This document shows positions 45,721 through 57,559 of a DNA stretch of 64,000 bases, piece by piece (position 1 is the stretch's first letter; each line of letters opens with the position of its first letter). The notes beneath the pieces were generated by a model. The model did not search any database, was not told the origin of the DNA, and worked only from the letters and a program-made list of their open reading frames with translations. The DNA comes from Cyrtodaria siliqua. Lineage: Eukaryota > Mollusca > Bivalvia > Adapedonta > Hiatellidae. The stretch is from NCBI GenBank assembly GCA_037043455.1, contig JAWPHD010010228.1, positions 31,877 to 95,876 on the forward strand, given 5' to 3'. The translations under genes and the position numbers were made by a program.

Positions 45721-47994
45721 GAAGAATTATAATTCTTGAAAACTAGGTTAATAAATTTTCAGATAAAGTAGATAAACATTTGCCAGTTAAAAACCATCGA
45801 GTAAAACATATACACCAACCTGAATGGCTTACGCCTAATATTTTAGACGCTATTAAAGAGAGAGATCAATATAAAATGCAACATGATATGAACAATTATA
45901 AAATATCTAGAAATAAAGTGATTAAACTAATAAAGGAATCTAAAAAAATGTCATACGAAAGAAAAATAGAGGACGGAAAATCCGACCCAAAATCTATATG
46001 GAAACTCTTTAAGGAGTTAGGAGCCTCTTCCAAATCCTCGGGCAAATCCAACACAATAAATCAATTAAATATTAATGGGACAGATATTACCGATTCATCT
46101 TTAATGGCTGATGAGTTTAATAATTTTTTCATAAACATAGCAGCAAATTTGAAACAACCAATTCCAAACTCAGATTTCAATTTGATAAACGATTTTGTAA
46201 ACAAAAAGGTCCCTAAGCAGATGTTTTTCAATATTCCATTAATAACCGAAGATCAGGTGCGAAATATGTTGGTAAACTTAGATTCTTCAAAAGCAACTGG
46301 GCTTGACCAAATTGGCCCAAAACTTCTCAAACTATCAGCTAATTGCATATCAAACAGTATTACACATTTAATTAATAGTAGTATTAAACAAGGTGTATTC
46401 CCAAACACCTGGAAACATGCGAAAGTGTTTCCGTTATTTAAAGCCGGACCGTCTGACGATGTAAACAATTATAGGCCTATTTCTGTATTACCTACAATAT
46501 CAAAATTAATTGAAAGACATGTGCATGATTCATTCATGAGTTTTCTACAATTCTATCAGCTTTTATGTAAGTCACAAAGTGGTTTCAGGAAACAACATAG
46601 CTGTGAAACAGCTTTGGTTTATATGATAGATAAATGGCTAAAGGCATTAAATGAAGGAAAATTTGCAGGTGCTATAATGGTAGATTTCCGGAAGGCATTC
46701 GATCTGGTGGATCATAACATTTTACTTCAAAAATTAAAGTTATATAAATGTGGCGAGCTTACACTGCAATGGTTCAAATCTTACCTGTCAGATAGGAAAC
46801 AAGTCGTATCTTTGAAAGGTGCTCTTTCTAAGGAACAAACAATAACGTGTGGGGTACCTCAAGGGTCCATACTAGGACCTTTAATGTTTTTGGTGTTCAT
46901 CAATGACCTTCCCCTTGAACTGAATGGTATTGTTTCTAATACAGATATGTATGCAGACGATACTACCATATACGAAATAAACGAATCCAAAGATATAATA
47001 GAAATAAATCTACAGAAAGCTCTTGATATTTTGAAAGTCTGGTGCTTGCATAACGGTTTGGTATTAAATGCGTCAAAAACGAAAGTCCTTTTTGTAACCA
47101 CACCACATCGACGTACCAGATTAGAAGATAAATCACTTTCTTTGCGCTATAATGACATTGATTTACAGATTACTACCGGCGATAAAATTTTAGGAGTAAA
47201 TATAAATGAAAATTTAAAATGGGATGACCACATATTGTTTATTAAGAAAAAAATAGCCAGAAATGTATGGTTACTGTCAAGAATAAAATATTTTATTGCT
47301 TTGAATTATCGAATTATTTTCTATAAAGCTTACATACAGCCACATCTAGACTTTTGTAATGTAATCTGGGGTAACACAAGTCGAAAAAATATCAACAGCC
47401 TTTTAATAATGCAAAAAAGGGCATGTCACGTTATTTTAGGTGAACAGTATATTACTTTTCAAGCCGCTATGGAACAACTAAATTGCCTCACAATTGATCA
47501 GCGAATTATACTTCAAAAGGCCAAATTCATGTATAGAGTTTCGAACAATACTGCCCCTTCATATATTTCCGATATGTTTACTACTCGTAATTAAACTGAC
47601 AGAAGTCTTCGATCACTAACTGATACTAATTTTAGTATTCCTAAGCCTAATCGGGAACTTTTCAAGGGCAGCATGTCTTACTCCGGGACCATTTTATGGA
47701 ATAATATTCCAGAGCACATTCAGAAGTGTGCAACAATGAAACGTTTTACAAACAACTGCATGAAATGGATAAAGGAAAAACAACATTAAACTCGATATAG
47801 ATATCATCTCATCTTATTATTGTGTAAATATTGTTCAAAAACCACCACCAACAATGTTATTATGTCTACATATATCTTATGTATCTTGCCTTTCTTGTAT
47901 TTTGTATCATGTATTTGTTATAGAGGGCCCCAAGGAAGATTAGTATAAACTAATTGGGTCACCCTCGATAAATAAAGACTTTCATTCATTCATT
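45721..47994 (+). mobile_element. 5'-truncated LINE (CR1/jockey-like) with ATTC-type tail
   Basis: The endonuclease half is missing: the sequence opens within the linker before the reverse transcriptase. After the coding end at 47789 a 3' untranslated region of about 200 bases closes with 'aataaagactttcattcattcattc', a short tandem tail used by several LINE clades. No target duplication is clear because the insertion lies in a fold-back repeat. Confidence 0.85.
45747..47789 (+). pseudogene. LINE reverse transcriptase, nearly intact
   Basis: One frame runs from about 45747. Readable motifs: TGLDQIGPKLLK (about 46297), NNYRPISVLPTISKLIE (about 46465), QSGFRKQHSCETAL (about 46576), MVDFRKAFDLVDH (palm motif A, about 46677), GVPQGSILGPLMFLVFINDL (about 46851), the YADD box as MYADDTTIY (about 46948) and ILGVNINENLKW (about 47190). 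A single TAA at 47592-47594 interrupts the frame, which otherwise continues for 64 more codons to the TAA at 47787-47789. The polymerase catalytic residues are therefore preserved, and the copy is young compared with the Polinton-like genes. There is no ATG near the start: the first possible start (45780) is TTG. Confidence 0.9.
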
Positions 47995-48188
47995 CAAGAA
48001 CGCGTTTTTTACCGAATTACAACGTGTTCGAGTGACATATTTTTTGTATCACACCGAGACTGTTGATTATTCTATTTATTATATACCTAAGAGTGATTTT
48101 TTAAGGATATTTAAGACATATACATGAAAGCAATAGCAATCAACAGTACCTTTAAATACAAAAATGGTAAAACAAGTAGTTCCGGCAA

Positions 48189-48255
48189 AGTGATATCGTC
48201 ACACCAGTGACGATATAGAAAAATGATATCGTCACTGGTGTGACGATATCACTTA
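48189..48255. repeat. Perfect 29-bp inverted repeat
   Basis: Arms 48189-48217 and 48227-48255 (aagtgatatcgtcacaccag + tgacgatat and its exact complement) flank a nine-base spacer. A third partial arm, accagtgacgatatcactt, follows directly at 48256-48274. Confidence 0.9.
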
Positions 48256-48460
48256 CCAGTGACGATATCACTTTTGTCTGATACTAAAAATATGCCACTG
48301 AGAAATCCTTATAAATCACTGATAGGTATATAATAAAACAATTTATCATGATGCAGATATGGACTTTCCGCCTAATATAGGGGTGACCTAATACAGTTTG
48401 CTTTATTGGACACTGACCAATAGAGCAAATCAATGCGTAATCCCTCGGCGTTTATTGTAC

Positions 48461-48534
48461 GTAACGTTATCTGACGTCATGCGCGTAACGTTGCCTGACG
48501 TCATAAAAAACAAACAAAAAAACAACATGGCGGC
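48461..48534 (+). promoter_or_regulatory. Possible promoter: two CRE motifs and ATGGCGGC
   Basis: TGACGTCA occurs at 48472-48479 and 48496-48503 within a 20-base direct repeat (gtaacgtt..ctgacgtcat at 48461 and 48485). A CCAAT (gaccaata) lies upstream near 48416, and a YY1-like caacatggcggcg follows at 48523-48535. No downstream exon was found, so the promoter role is inference. Confidence 0.35.
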
Positions 48535-49215
48535 GTCCTCGATTAGCGTAACATTCTGAGAAATAGCTATTATAGTAATTCATTCAGAAAATGTGGATAA
48601 TCTACATGATAAATAGAGACTCGCCATTCTTCGTTTTCTAAGCCGAGCCTAATAAACTTGATAGTAAAAGGCACTGACATAATATTCTCTATTTATTAGT
48701 CGTAGTTTTAGTGTTATCTAACTACTTACAACATAAAATGTTGTTCATACCTTTCACAGCTTCTCAAGTTGTTAGTATTATCATTTTGATATGTTTGTAT
48801 GATATATCCATTTTGATATGTATGTATGTATGATATATCCATTTTGATATGTATGTATATATCTATTTTGATATGTAATTATGATATATCCATTTTGATA
48901 TGTATGTATATATCTATTTTGATATGTATGTATGATATATCCATTTTTATATGTATGTATAATATATTGATATATCTATTTTGAAATGTATGTATGATAT
49001 ATCCATATAATAAATAATATGCAATATATTTGCAATATTTTAACCATTTCTTCACTCTTATAATGCTATAATTGGATGGTTTTAGTACATTGTTTAACGT
49101 ATAAAGTATAATGTATTGTATTTTACTATGGTGTATACATGATGCGAGGTTAATCAACTAATACACTTTAGCACATGTCATGTTATGTTCTTTCACAGTG
49201 CATCTATGTCTGATT

Positions 49216-49276
49216 ATCCATCCATCCATCCATCCATCCATCCATCCATCCATCCATCCATCTATCTATCTATCTA

Positions 49277-49314
<38 letters not shown>

Positions 49315-49390
49315 CGTCCGTCCGTCCGCCCGCCCGCCCGCCCGCCTCCGTCCGTCCGTCCGTCCGTCCGTCTGTCTGTCTGTCTGTCTA
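49216..49390. repeat. Compound tetranucleotide microsatellite
   Basis: Successive blocks of atcc, atct, gtct, gtcc, cgcc, gtcc and gtct repeats grade into one another by single-base changes. The open frames in it are artefacts. Confidence 0.95.
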
Positions 49391-49837
49391 TACTTCATTA
49401 GATCATAACTGATCACCATAGCGGATGTATTGGCATCAGCACAGTAACGTAATATAACAAAGACACACATTCGTGCCTTTGACTGCACTCGATGCTTAGC
49501 TTGCGATTTGAACCCATCCACGATCGCCATGGAGACTGTAGCTGGTGGGAGGCTATTCCATAGTGGTCTAGTTCAAGAATTTATAAGCATCAGTGTTGAC
49601 AGTTGATATTGTAGTGTACTGGGTGAGATGATCTTTTGAGACGCGAGGAGTTTGAAGGGATACTATACTGTTCCTTATTTATGGAGACTAGATCTGTATG
49701 TATAACAGAGGGTTAAACTAGCTTGAGTTCCATGGTTTCTAACGTTGTTCATTCTGATTCAGTGAGCATTTCTCCAACGTGACCTTCTAGCTGCAGTTAT
49801 TTGGACCTTTTCCAACTTATAAATATAATGTTGGTGG

Positions 49838-50149
<312 letters not shown>

Positions 50150-51074
50150 GGAAAAGATTATTATAGGCCCCAGACTTAATAACAAATAGATATAGGAAAT
50201 TGAGAAATGCATCTAAATTTAGGTGGCACAGTGTACGGAAATTTCACAAAATATTGCCCGACTTTAAACACACATATCAGGAAGCGTCTTATGCATATGT
50301 CAAAATCCACCACAAATTTATTTCTCTTTCTAATGATGGTATTTTCCTTAATTTAACATTTTAAGCAAAACATATAATGGAAAAGCCAAACATGACGATA
50401 TTTTTAACTTTAAACAGCTTTATATACAATTTCATATTTTGAATTAAAAATAAATTACTATAATCCCATTTTGATATTCATTATGAATCTTTTGAATGTA
50501 TTCTCATCAAAATCAATGTTTTTTTTAGAGAGGAGTTAAAAAGAAAAGTTAAGGTGCCACGTGATTTTTTGGCTTCTTCATTTGTTCAGATAAGAAGTTT
50601 CCAATCTGTTTGTTATTAAGGCTGTGAATAGGCAAAAACTTTTGATATTTTGGAATTTTTCCAACCTATAAATATCGTTTTGGTGGTAGGGGTTCCAGAT
50701 AGGTGACGCGTATTCTAAGGCCGGACCAGAATATTACAGGCAACAGCTTTTGATATTTTGGAGTTAATGCCAAAATTATGTCTTGTTGCCTTGTGTGATA
50801 TATTTTGTATATGAGGGTCCCAGTCGAAATTCTCAATGCGTTTAAACTGCGCTATAACTTAGGCTAAGTAGATAAGGATTCGTTACAATAAAAACATAGG
50901 TGATTGGTGATGGAGCTGTAACGAGAATTGACGATGATTGTAAATTTGCTAAGTTCTTGTACAAACTATGAACTAATTTATAAACAAATGAAGTAGTTCG
51001 TATTTGTTCCATAATAAAGTAATTTGATTTCGCGTAATATAACTAACTTAAACTTCTGATACGCATACTATACT
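50150..51074. other. AT-rich spacer without recognised gene
   Basis: There is a short duplicated motif 'ttttgatattttggagtt' near 50640 and 50747, together with 'ttccaacctataaatat' (50658) related to 49811. No coding signal is seen. Confidence 0.4.
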
Positions 51075-51098
51075 AACTGTGGTTACGAGTAACATAAC

Positions 51099-51585
51099 TA
51101 TTGTTCGGGGCGCTTGTTTCAGCCAAAGTTTATTTGGAAATAACATGAGTAATTTTATCAAAACTTTGCATCAATTATACATCATTGAACTGGTATTTTA
51201 GTTTTGAAATTTGGTTGAAAAATAAATAATTTACAACCAAAACGCTTTTTTGATGAGGCTTTTCCCATGCAAACTCCTTGTTGCTGGGACAGTAGAAAAT
51301 TAACAAATCTAAAAGAAACTTGAGTTAGCTTAAATAGTTTGCTATAAAACTGTCAGGGTGTCGTAATTTACGTTTGTCCAACCCATAAAATTCTTCTAAA
51401 AAAAAACACAAAAATTCCCTCAAAAAACAATTCTTGCACGTGAAATCTTTATTTCTCAACCGATTTCGAAAAGTAAGGTATTTTTATTTACCATTAAACA
51501 TTATATACAACTAATTTGGTTTAAACTTGAATTTTGTCTGAAAAGTTCAAAAAATCTTTGGCTGAAACAAACGCCCTGAACAATA
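51099..51585 (-). mobile_element. MITE with TTGTTCGGGGCGCTTG ends, copy 2
   Basis: Inverted copy of 15573-16063. The ends TTGTTCGGGGCG and CGCCCTGAACAA are flanked by TA (51099-51100, 51584-51585). It lies inside the left arm of the satellite-bearing unit and so is younger than that unit. Confidence 0.8.
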
Positions 51586-51659
51586 CGGATTTTCATTGGT
51601 TGTTTATGGTACGCGTAACATAAGATGGTTACACGTAACCAATATAGCGTTATGTCCCA

Positions 51660-54600
51660 GATGTCTGACCATACATGTCTTTCTTCTGCTGCTGGTTACA
51701 GGCGCTCCCGCCGACCATATATGTTGTATGAGCTTGTGCAGGCCTCTCTTCTGTTTCTGGTTATAGGCACCCCCGCCGACCATGTCTTGTATGATCGTGT
51801 GCAGGTCTCTCTTCTGCTGCTGGTTACTGGTCGTGTGCAGGTTTCTCTTCTGCTGTTAGTTACAGGCGCCCCCGCCGAGCATATGTGTTGTATGATCGTG
51901 TGCAGGTTTCTCTTCTGCTGCTGGTTACAGGCGCCCCCGCCGACCATATGTGTTGTTTGATCGTGTGCAGGTCTGTCTTCTGCTGCTGGTTAGAGGTGCC
52001 CCGCCGACCATATGTGCTGTATGATCGTGTGCAGGTCTCTCTTCTGCTGCTGGTTCAGGCGCCCCCGCCGACCATATGTGTTGCATGATCCTATGCAGGT
52101 CTCTCCTTTGCTGCTGCTTATAGGCGCTCCCGCCTACCATGTGTGTTGTATGATCGTGTGCAGGTCTGTCTTCTGCTGCTGGTTAGAGGTGCCCCGCCGA
52201 CCATATGTGCTGTATGATCGTGTGCAGGTCTCTATTCTGCTGCTGGTTCAGGCGCCCCCGCCGACCATATGTGTTGCATGATCCTGTGCAGGTCTCTCCT
52301 TTGCTGCTGCTTATAGGCGCTCCCGCCTACCATGTGTGTTGTATGATCGTGTGCAGGTCTTTCTTTTGCTGCTTGTTAGAGGCGCCCCCAGTCGACCATA
52401 TGTGTTGCATGATCACGTGCAGGTCTCTCTTCTGCTGCTGGTTATAGGCGACTCGGCAACCATATGTGTTGTATGATCGTGTGTGCAGGTCTCTCTTCTG
52501 CTGCTGGTTACAGGCGCCACCGCCGACCATGTGTTGTATGATAGTGTGCAGGTCTCTCTTCTGCTGCTGGTTATAGGCGTCCCCGCCGACCTTGTCTTGT
52601 ATGATCGTGTGCAGGTGTCTCTTCTGCTGCTGGTAACAGGTCGTGTGCAGGTGTCTCTTCTGCTGCTGGTTAAAGGCGCCCCCGCCGACCATATGTGTTG
52701 TATGATCGTGTGCAGTTCTGTCTTCTGCTGCTGGTTAGAGGCGCCCCGCCGACCATATGTGCTGTATGGTCGTGTGGAGGTCTTTCTTCTGCTGCTGGTT
52801 ATAAGCGCCCCCGCCGACCATATGTGTTGTATGATCGTGTGAATGCCTCTATTTTGCTGTTGGTCATAGGCGACCCGCCGACCATATATGTCGTATGGTC
52901 GTGTGTAGGTCACTCTTCTGCTGCTGGTTACAGGCGCCCCCGCCGAATATATGTGTTGCATGATCGTATGCAGGTCTCTCCTTTGCTCTGCTTATAGGCG
53001 CTCCCGCCTACCATGTGTGTTGTATGATCGTGTGCAGGTCTTTCTTCTGCTGCTGGTTAGAGGCGCCCCCGCGGACCATATGTGTTGCATGATCGTGTGC
53101 AGGTCCCTCTTCTGCTGCTGGTTATAGGCGACTCGGCAACCATATGGGTTGTATGATCGTGTATGCAGGTCTCTCTTCTGCTGCTGGTTACAGGCGCCAC
53201 CGCCGACCATGTGTTGTATGATAGTGTGCAGGTCTCTCTACTGCTGCTGGTTTCAGGGGCCCACGCCGACCATATATGTCGTATGATTGTGTGCAGGTCT
53301 CTTGTCTGCTGCTGGTTATAGGCGAACCGCCGACCATATGTGCTGTATGATCGTGTGGAGGTCTTTCTTCTGCTGCTGGTTATAAGCGCCCCCGCCGACC
53401 ATATGTGTTGTATGATCGTGTGAATGCCTCTATTTTTCTGTCATAGGCGACCCGCCGACTATATATGTCGTATGATCGTGTGTAGGTCACTCTTCTGCTG
53501 CTGGTTACAGGCGCCCCCGCCGACCATATGTGTTGCATGATCGTATGCAGGTCTCTCCTTTACTGCTGCTTATAGGCGCTCCCGCCTACCATGTGTGTTG
53601 TATGATCGTGTGCAGGTCTTTCTTCTGCTGCTGGTTAGAGGCGCCCCCGCGGACCATATGTGTTGCATGATCGTGTGCAGGTCCCTCTTCTGCTGCTGGT
53701 TATAGGCGACTCGGCAACCATATGGGTTGTATGATCGTGTATGCAGGTCTCTCTTCTGCTGCTGGTTACAGGCGCCACCGCCGACCATGTGTTGTATGAT
53801 AGTGTGCAGGTCTCTCTACTGCTGCTGGTTTCAGGGGCCCACGCCGACCATATATGTCGTATGATTGTGTGCAGGTCTCTCATCTGCTGCTGGTTACAGG
53901 CGCCCCCGCCGACCATGATATTGTGCAGGTCTCTCTTCTGCTGCTGGTTACAGGCGCCCCAGTCGACTTTTTATGTTGTATGATCGTGTGCAAGTGTATT
54001 TTCTGCTGCTGGTTATAGGCGCCGCGCCGACCATATGTGTTGTATAATCATGTGCAGGTCTCTCTTCTGCTGCTGGTTACAGGCACCCCAGTCGACTATA
54101 TATGTTGTATGATCGGGTGTAGGTCCCTCTTCTGCTGCTGGTTACAGGCGCCACCGCCGACCATGTGTTGTATGATAGTGTGCAGGTCTCTCTACTGCTG
54201 CTGGTTTCAGGGGCCCACGCCGACCATATATGTCGTATGATTGTGTGCAGGTCTCTTGTCTGCTGCTGGTTATAGGCGAACCGCCGACCATATGTGCTGT
54301 ATGATCGTGTGGAGGTCTTTCTTCTGCTGCTGGTTATAAGCGCCCCCGCCGACCATATGTGTTGTATGATCGTGTGAATGCCTCTATTTTGCTGTCATAG
54401 GCGACCCGCCGACCATATATGTCGTATGATCGTGTGTAGGTCACTCTTCTGCTGCTGGTTACAGGCGCCCCCGCCGACCATATGTGTTGCATGATCGTAT
54501 GCAGGTCTCTCCTTTGCTGCTGCTTATAGGCGCTCCCGCCTACCATGTGTGTTGTATGATCGTGTGCAGGTCTTTCTTCTGCAGCTGGTTAGAGGCGCCC

Positions 54601-56550
54601 CCGCGGACCATATGTGTTGCATGATCGTGTTCAGGTCCCTCTTCTGCTGCTGGTTATAGGCGACTCGGCAACCATATGGGTTGTATGATCGTGTATGCAG
54701 GTCTCTCTTCTGCTGCTGGTTACAGGCGCCACCGCCGACCATGTGTTGTATGATAGTGTGCAGGTCTCTCTACTGCTGCTGGTTTCAGGGGCCCACGCCG
54801 ACCATATATGTCGTATGATTGTGTGCAGGTCTCTCATCTGCTGCTGGTTACAGGCGCCCCCGCCGACCATGATATTGTGCAGGTCTCTCTTCTGCTGCTG
54901 GTTACAGGCGCCCCAGTCGACTTTTTATGTTGTATGATCGTGTGCAAGTGTATTTTCTGCTGCTGGTTACAGGCACCCCAGTCGACTATATATGTTGTAT
55001 GACCGGGTGTAGGTCTCTCTTCTGCTGATGGTTATAGGCGTCCTCGCCGACCATATGTGTTGCATGATCGTATTCAGGTATCTCCTTTGCTGATGGTTAT
55101 AGGCGCCCCCGCTGACCATGTGTGTTGTAGGACGCGCGCAGGTCTCTATTCTACTGCTGGTTATAGGCGCCCCCGTTGACCATATGTGTTGCATGACCGC
55201 GTGCAGGTCTCTCTTCTGCTGCTGGTTATAGGTGACTCGCAGACCATATGTGTTGTATGCTCGTATGCAGGTCTCTCTTCTGCTGCTGGTTACAGGCGCC
55301 ACCGCCGACCATATGTGTTGTATGATCGTGTGCAGGTCTCTCTTCTTCTGCTGGTTAAAGGCGCCCACGCCGACCATATATGTTATATGATCGTGTGCAG
55401 GTCTGTCTTCTGCTGCTGGGTATAGGCGCTCCCGCCGACCATATGTGTTGTATGATCGTGTGAATGTCTTTCTTTTGCTGCTGGTTATTGGCGACCCGCC
55501 GACCATATATGTTGTATGGTCATGATTGTGTAGGTCTCTCTTCTGCTGCTGGTTACAGGGGCCTCCGCCGACCATGATCGTGTGCAGGTCTCTCTTTTGC
55601 TGCTGGTTACAGTCGCCCCAGTCGACTTTTTATGTTGTATGATCGTGTGCAGGTGTGTTTTCTGCTGATGTTTATAGGCGCCCCGCCGACCATATGTGTT
55701 GTATGATCGTGTGCAGGTCTCTCTTCTGCTGATGGTTACAGGCGCCCCAGTCGACTATATATGTTGTATGATCGGGTGTAGGTCTCTCTTCTGTTGCCTT
55801 TTATAGGCGTTCCCGCCGACCATATGTGTTGCATGATTGTATGCAGGTCTCTCCTTTGCTGCTGGTTATAGGCGCCCCGCAGACCATATGTTTGTATGAT
55901 CGTGTGAATGTCTTTCTTTTGCTGATGGTTATAGGCGACCCGCCGACCATATATGTTGTATGATCATGATTGTGTAGGTCTCGCTTCTGCTGCTGGTTAC
56001 AGGCGCCCCCGCCTACCATGATCGTGTTCATGTCTCTCTTCTGCTGCTGGTTACAGGCGCCCCGCCGTCCATATATATTGTATGATCGTGTGCAGGTCTA
56101 ACTTTCCTGCAACTGGTTATAGGCGCCCCCGCCGACCATATGTGTTGTATGATCGGGTGCAGGTCTCTCTTCTGCTGCTGGTTACCGGTGAACCGCCGAC
56201 TATATATGTTGTATGATCGGGTGTAGGTCTCTCTTCTGCTGCTGGTTATAGGCGCCCTCGCCGACCATATGAGTTCCATGATCGTGTGCAGGTCTCTCTT
56301 CTGCTTGTGGTTATAGGCTCCACCGCCGACCATATTTGTTATATGATTGTGTGCAGGTCTCTCTTCTGTTGCTGGTTACAGGCGCAGCCGCCGACCATAC
56401 TAGTATGTCTTGTATGATCGTGTACAGGTCTCTCTTCTGCTGTTGGTTATAGGCGCCCCGCTGACCATATGTGTTGTATGATCGTGTGGAGGTCTCTTTT
56501 CTGTTGCTGGTTATAGGCGCCCCCGCCGACGAGATGTGTGCAAGTCTATG
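51660..56550. repeat. 65-bp satellite array with higher-order duplications
   Basis: About 75 copies of a 65-base GC-richer unit (gttgtatgatcgtgtgcagg, tctctcttctgctgctggtt, acaggcgcccccgccgacca, tatgt). Some units are shortened or fused. Blocks starting near 52998, 53576 and 54530 are almost identical, with offsets of 578 and 954 bases. Many open frames on both strands with Arg/Thr- or Leu/Val-rich periods are artefacts. Confidence 0.92.
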
Positions 56551-56660
56551 GTTATCCACCATGGCCATAACGCTATCTTTGTAATGCGTTTCTAACTTTT
56601 GTTACGCGTAACATAAACAACCATTGAATATCCGTGGTTATGTTATGCTTAACCATAGTT

Positions 56661-57443
56661 ATGTTACGCGTAAAACTGGTTGAAGTTACGCCTATACCGG
56701 AGTTTAGTGTAGCTTAAAAGATACCGTGTTGACCACCATGATAGTCAGACTACCATGATGGTCCGAAGATCTTACGTTAAGCGTAACTTATGCCTATGTT
56801 ATGCGTAATTTAAACATTCCATTTTATTGGCTGCTTAAGTGACATAAGCATAATGCGTAACATAACATCTTAACTTACGATTAACACAAAACAACACAAC
56901 CAAACTATTATACATTATTATAATTTTACTGTACTAATTTATGATAATAAATCAGTACAAATACGCAAATAATATGGACATTTGATCCTCCTAGGGTGGT
57001 GGGTACTGTCTGTAGGCGTTTTTAAGATATAATTGACCGTAAGGGTGTATATTTTGGCAAGTCTTATGTTATAAACATACATTCTTTAAAACACAAAAGA
57101 GGAAGTACAAATCCCTTTATAATAAGTTCTAAATCAGGATACTCAATCTTATGTGACATTTAGTCATCCTTAAGTTGGTGGGTTTCAAAAAAATCTATTT
57201 AACAAAATTGAGATTGAATTTGTGTGTTTTACATTCTGTAATGACTAAAAATTGTTGCGTTTATTATTACACTTTAAATTATCGTCAATAAATACTGAGT
57301 TGAAGATGTTTAGTCTCATTGATTGACCGAAATGAAAAAAACAAAACCTTTATTACATGTTTTACTACTGGTTTGTAATATAGTTTTCAGAGTTAATGGA
57401 TAATTAAACAGATGTCAGTATCGCATTGCCATTGGATATAGCT
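56661..57443. other. AT-rich spacer with gcgtaac-type motifs
   Basis: 'ttacgttaagcgtaactt', 'gttatgcgtaattt' and 'atgcgtaacataaca' recur to about 56880, apparently an extension of the satellite-bearing unit's flank. No gene is recognised beyond that. Confidence 0.4.
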
Positions 57444-57559
57444 TCAGTAATATCTAGTAGGTATTGTCTCACAAATATTCAGCTCATCTTGAATTATGGA
57501 CACATTCTGAGGTTGGGGGATGGCAAAATTAGGGTACCGAGGTGATATGACTGTTGTTC
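57444..57559 (-). CDS. Candidate terminal exon of an unidentified gene
   Basis: A minus-strand block after a good acceptor (gctgttttcacag) encodes 37 residues plus stop, starting TTVISPRYPNFAIPQPQNVS and ending 'ELNICETIPTRYY'. Tyr-Pro and Tyr-Tyr at the ends could suit a cytoplasmic tail. No family is recognised and no upstream exon was found. It lies 1.9 kb downstream of the HELZ2 stop on the same strand, so it is a separate gene, or spurious. Confidence 0.3.

Larger units (their letters stand above)
45633..48082. mobile_element. Fold-back element split by a LINE
   Basis: Arm 45633-45720 (aataaatagag...cagtatcggtgtgatacaaa...aaaaagcgagttc) is an inverted copy, with about 85% identity by eye, of 47996-48082. 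The LINE at 45721-47994 lies exactly between the arms, near the expected loop. Confidence 0.7.
48083..49215. other. AT-rich spacer with palindrome, promoter-like motifs and TATG-rich repeats
   Basis: No gene is found. It contains the perfect palindrome 48189-48255, a CRE-motif pair with ATGGCGGC at 48461-48534, and about nine diverged copies of 'gatatatccattttgatatgtatgtat' between 48780 and 49010. Confidence 0.5.
51075..56660. mobile_element. TIR-bounded unit carrying a 65-bp satellite core
   Basis: The left arm, read outside a MITE insertion (51075-51098 and 51586-51654), and the complement of 56566-56660 match by eye over about 90 bases: 'aactgtggttacgagtaacataac', then 'cggattttcattggttgttt', 'gtacgcgtaaca' and 'agcgttatg'. 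Between them lies only the 65-bp array. GTTACGCGTAAC-type palindromes recur in and beyond the arms. No protein gene was seen, so it would be non-autonomous. Confidence 0.6.
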
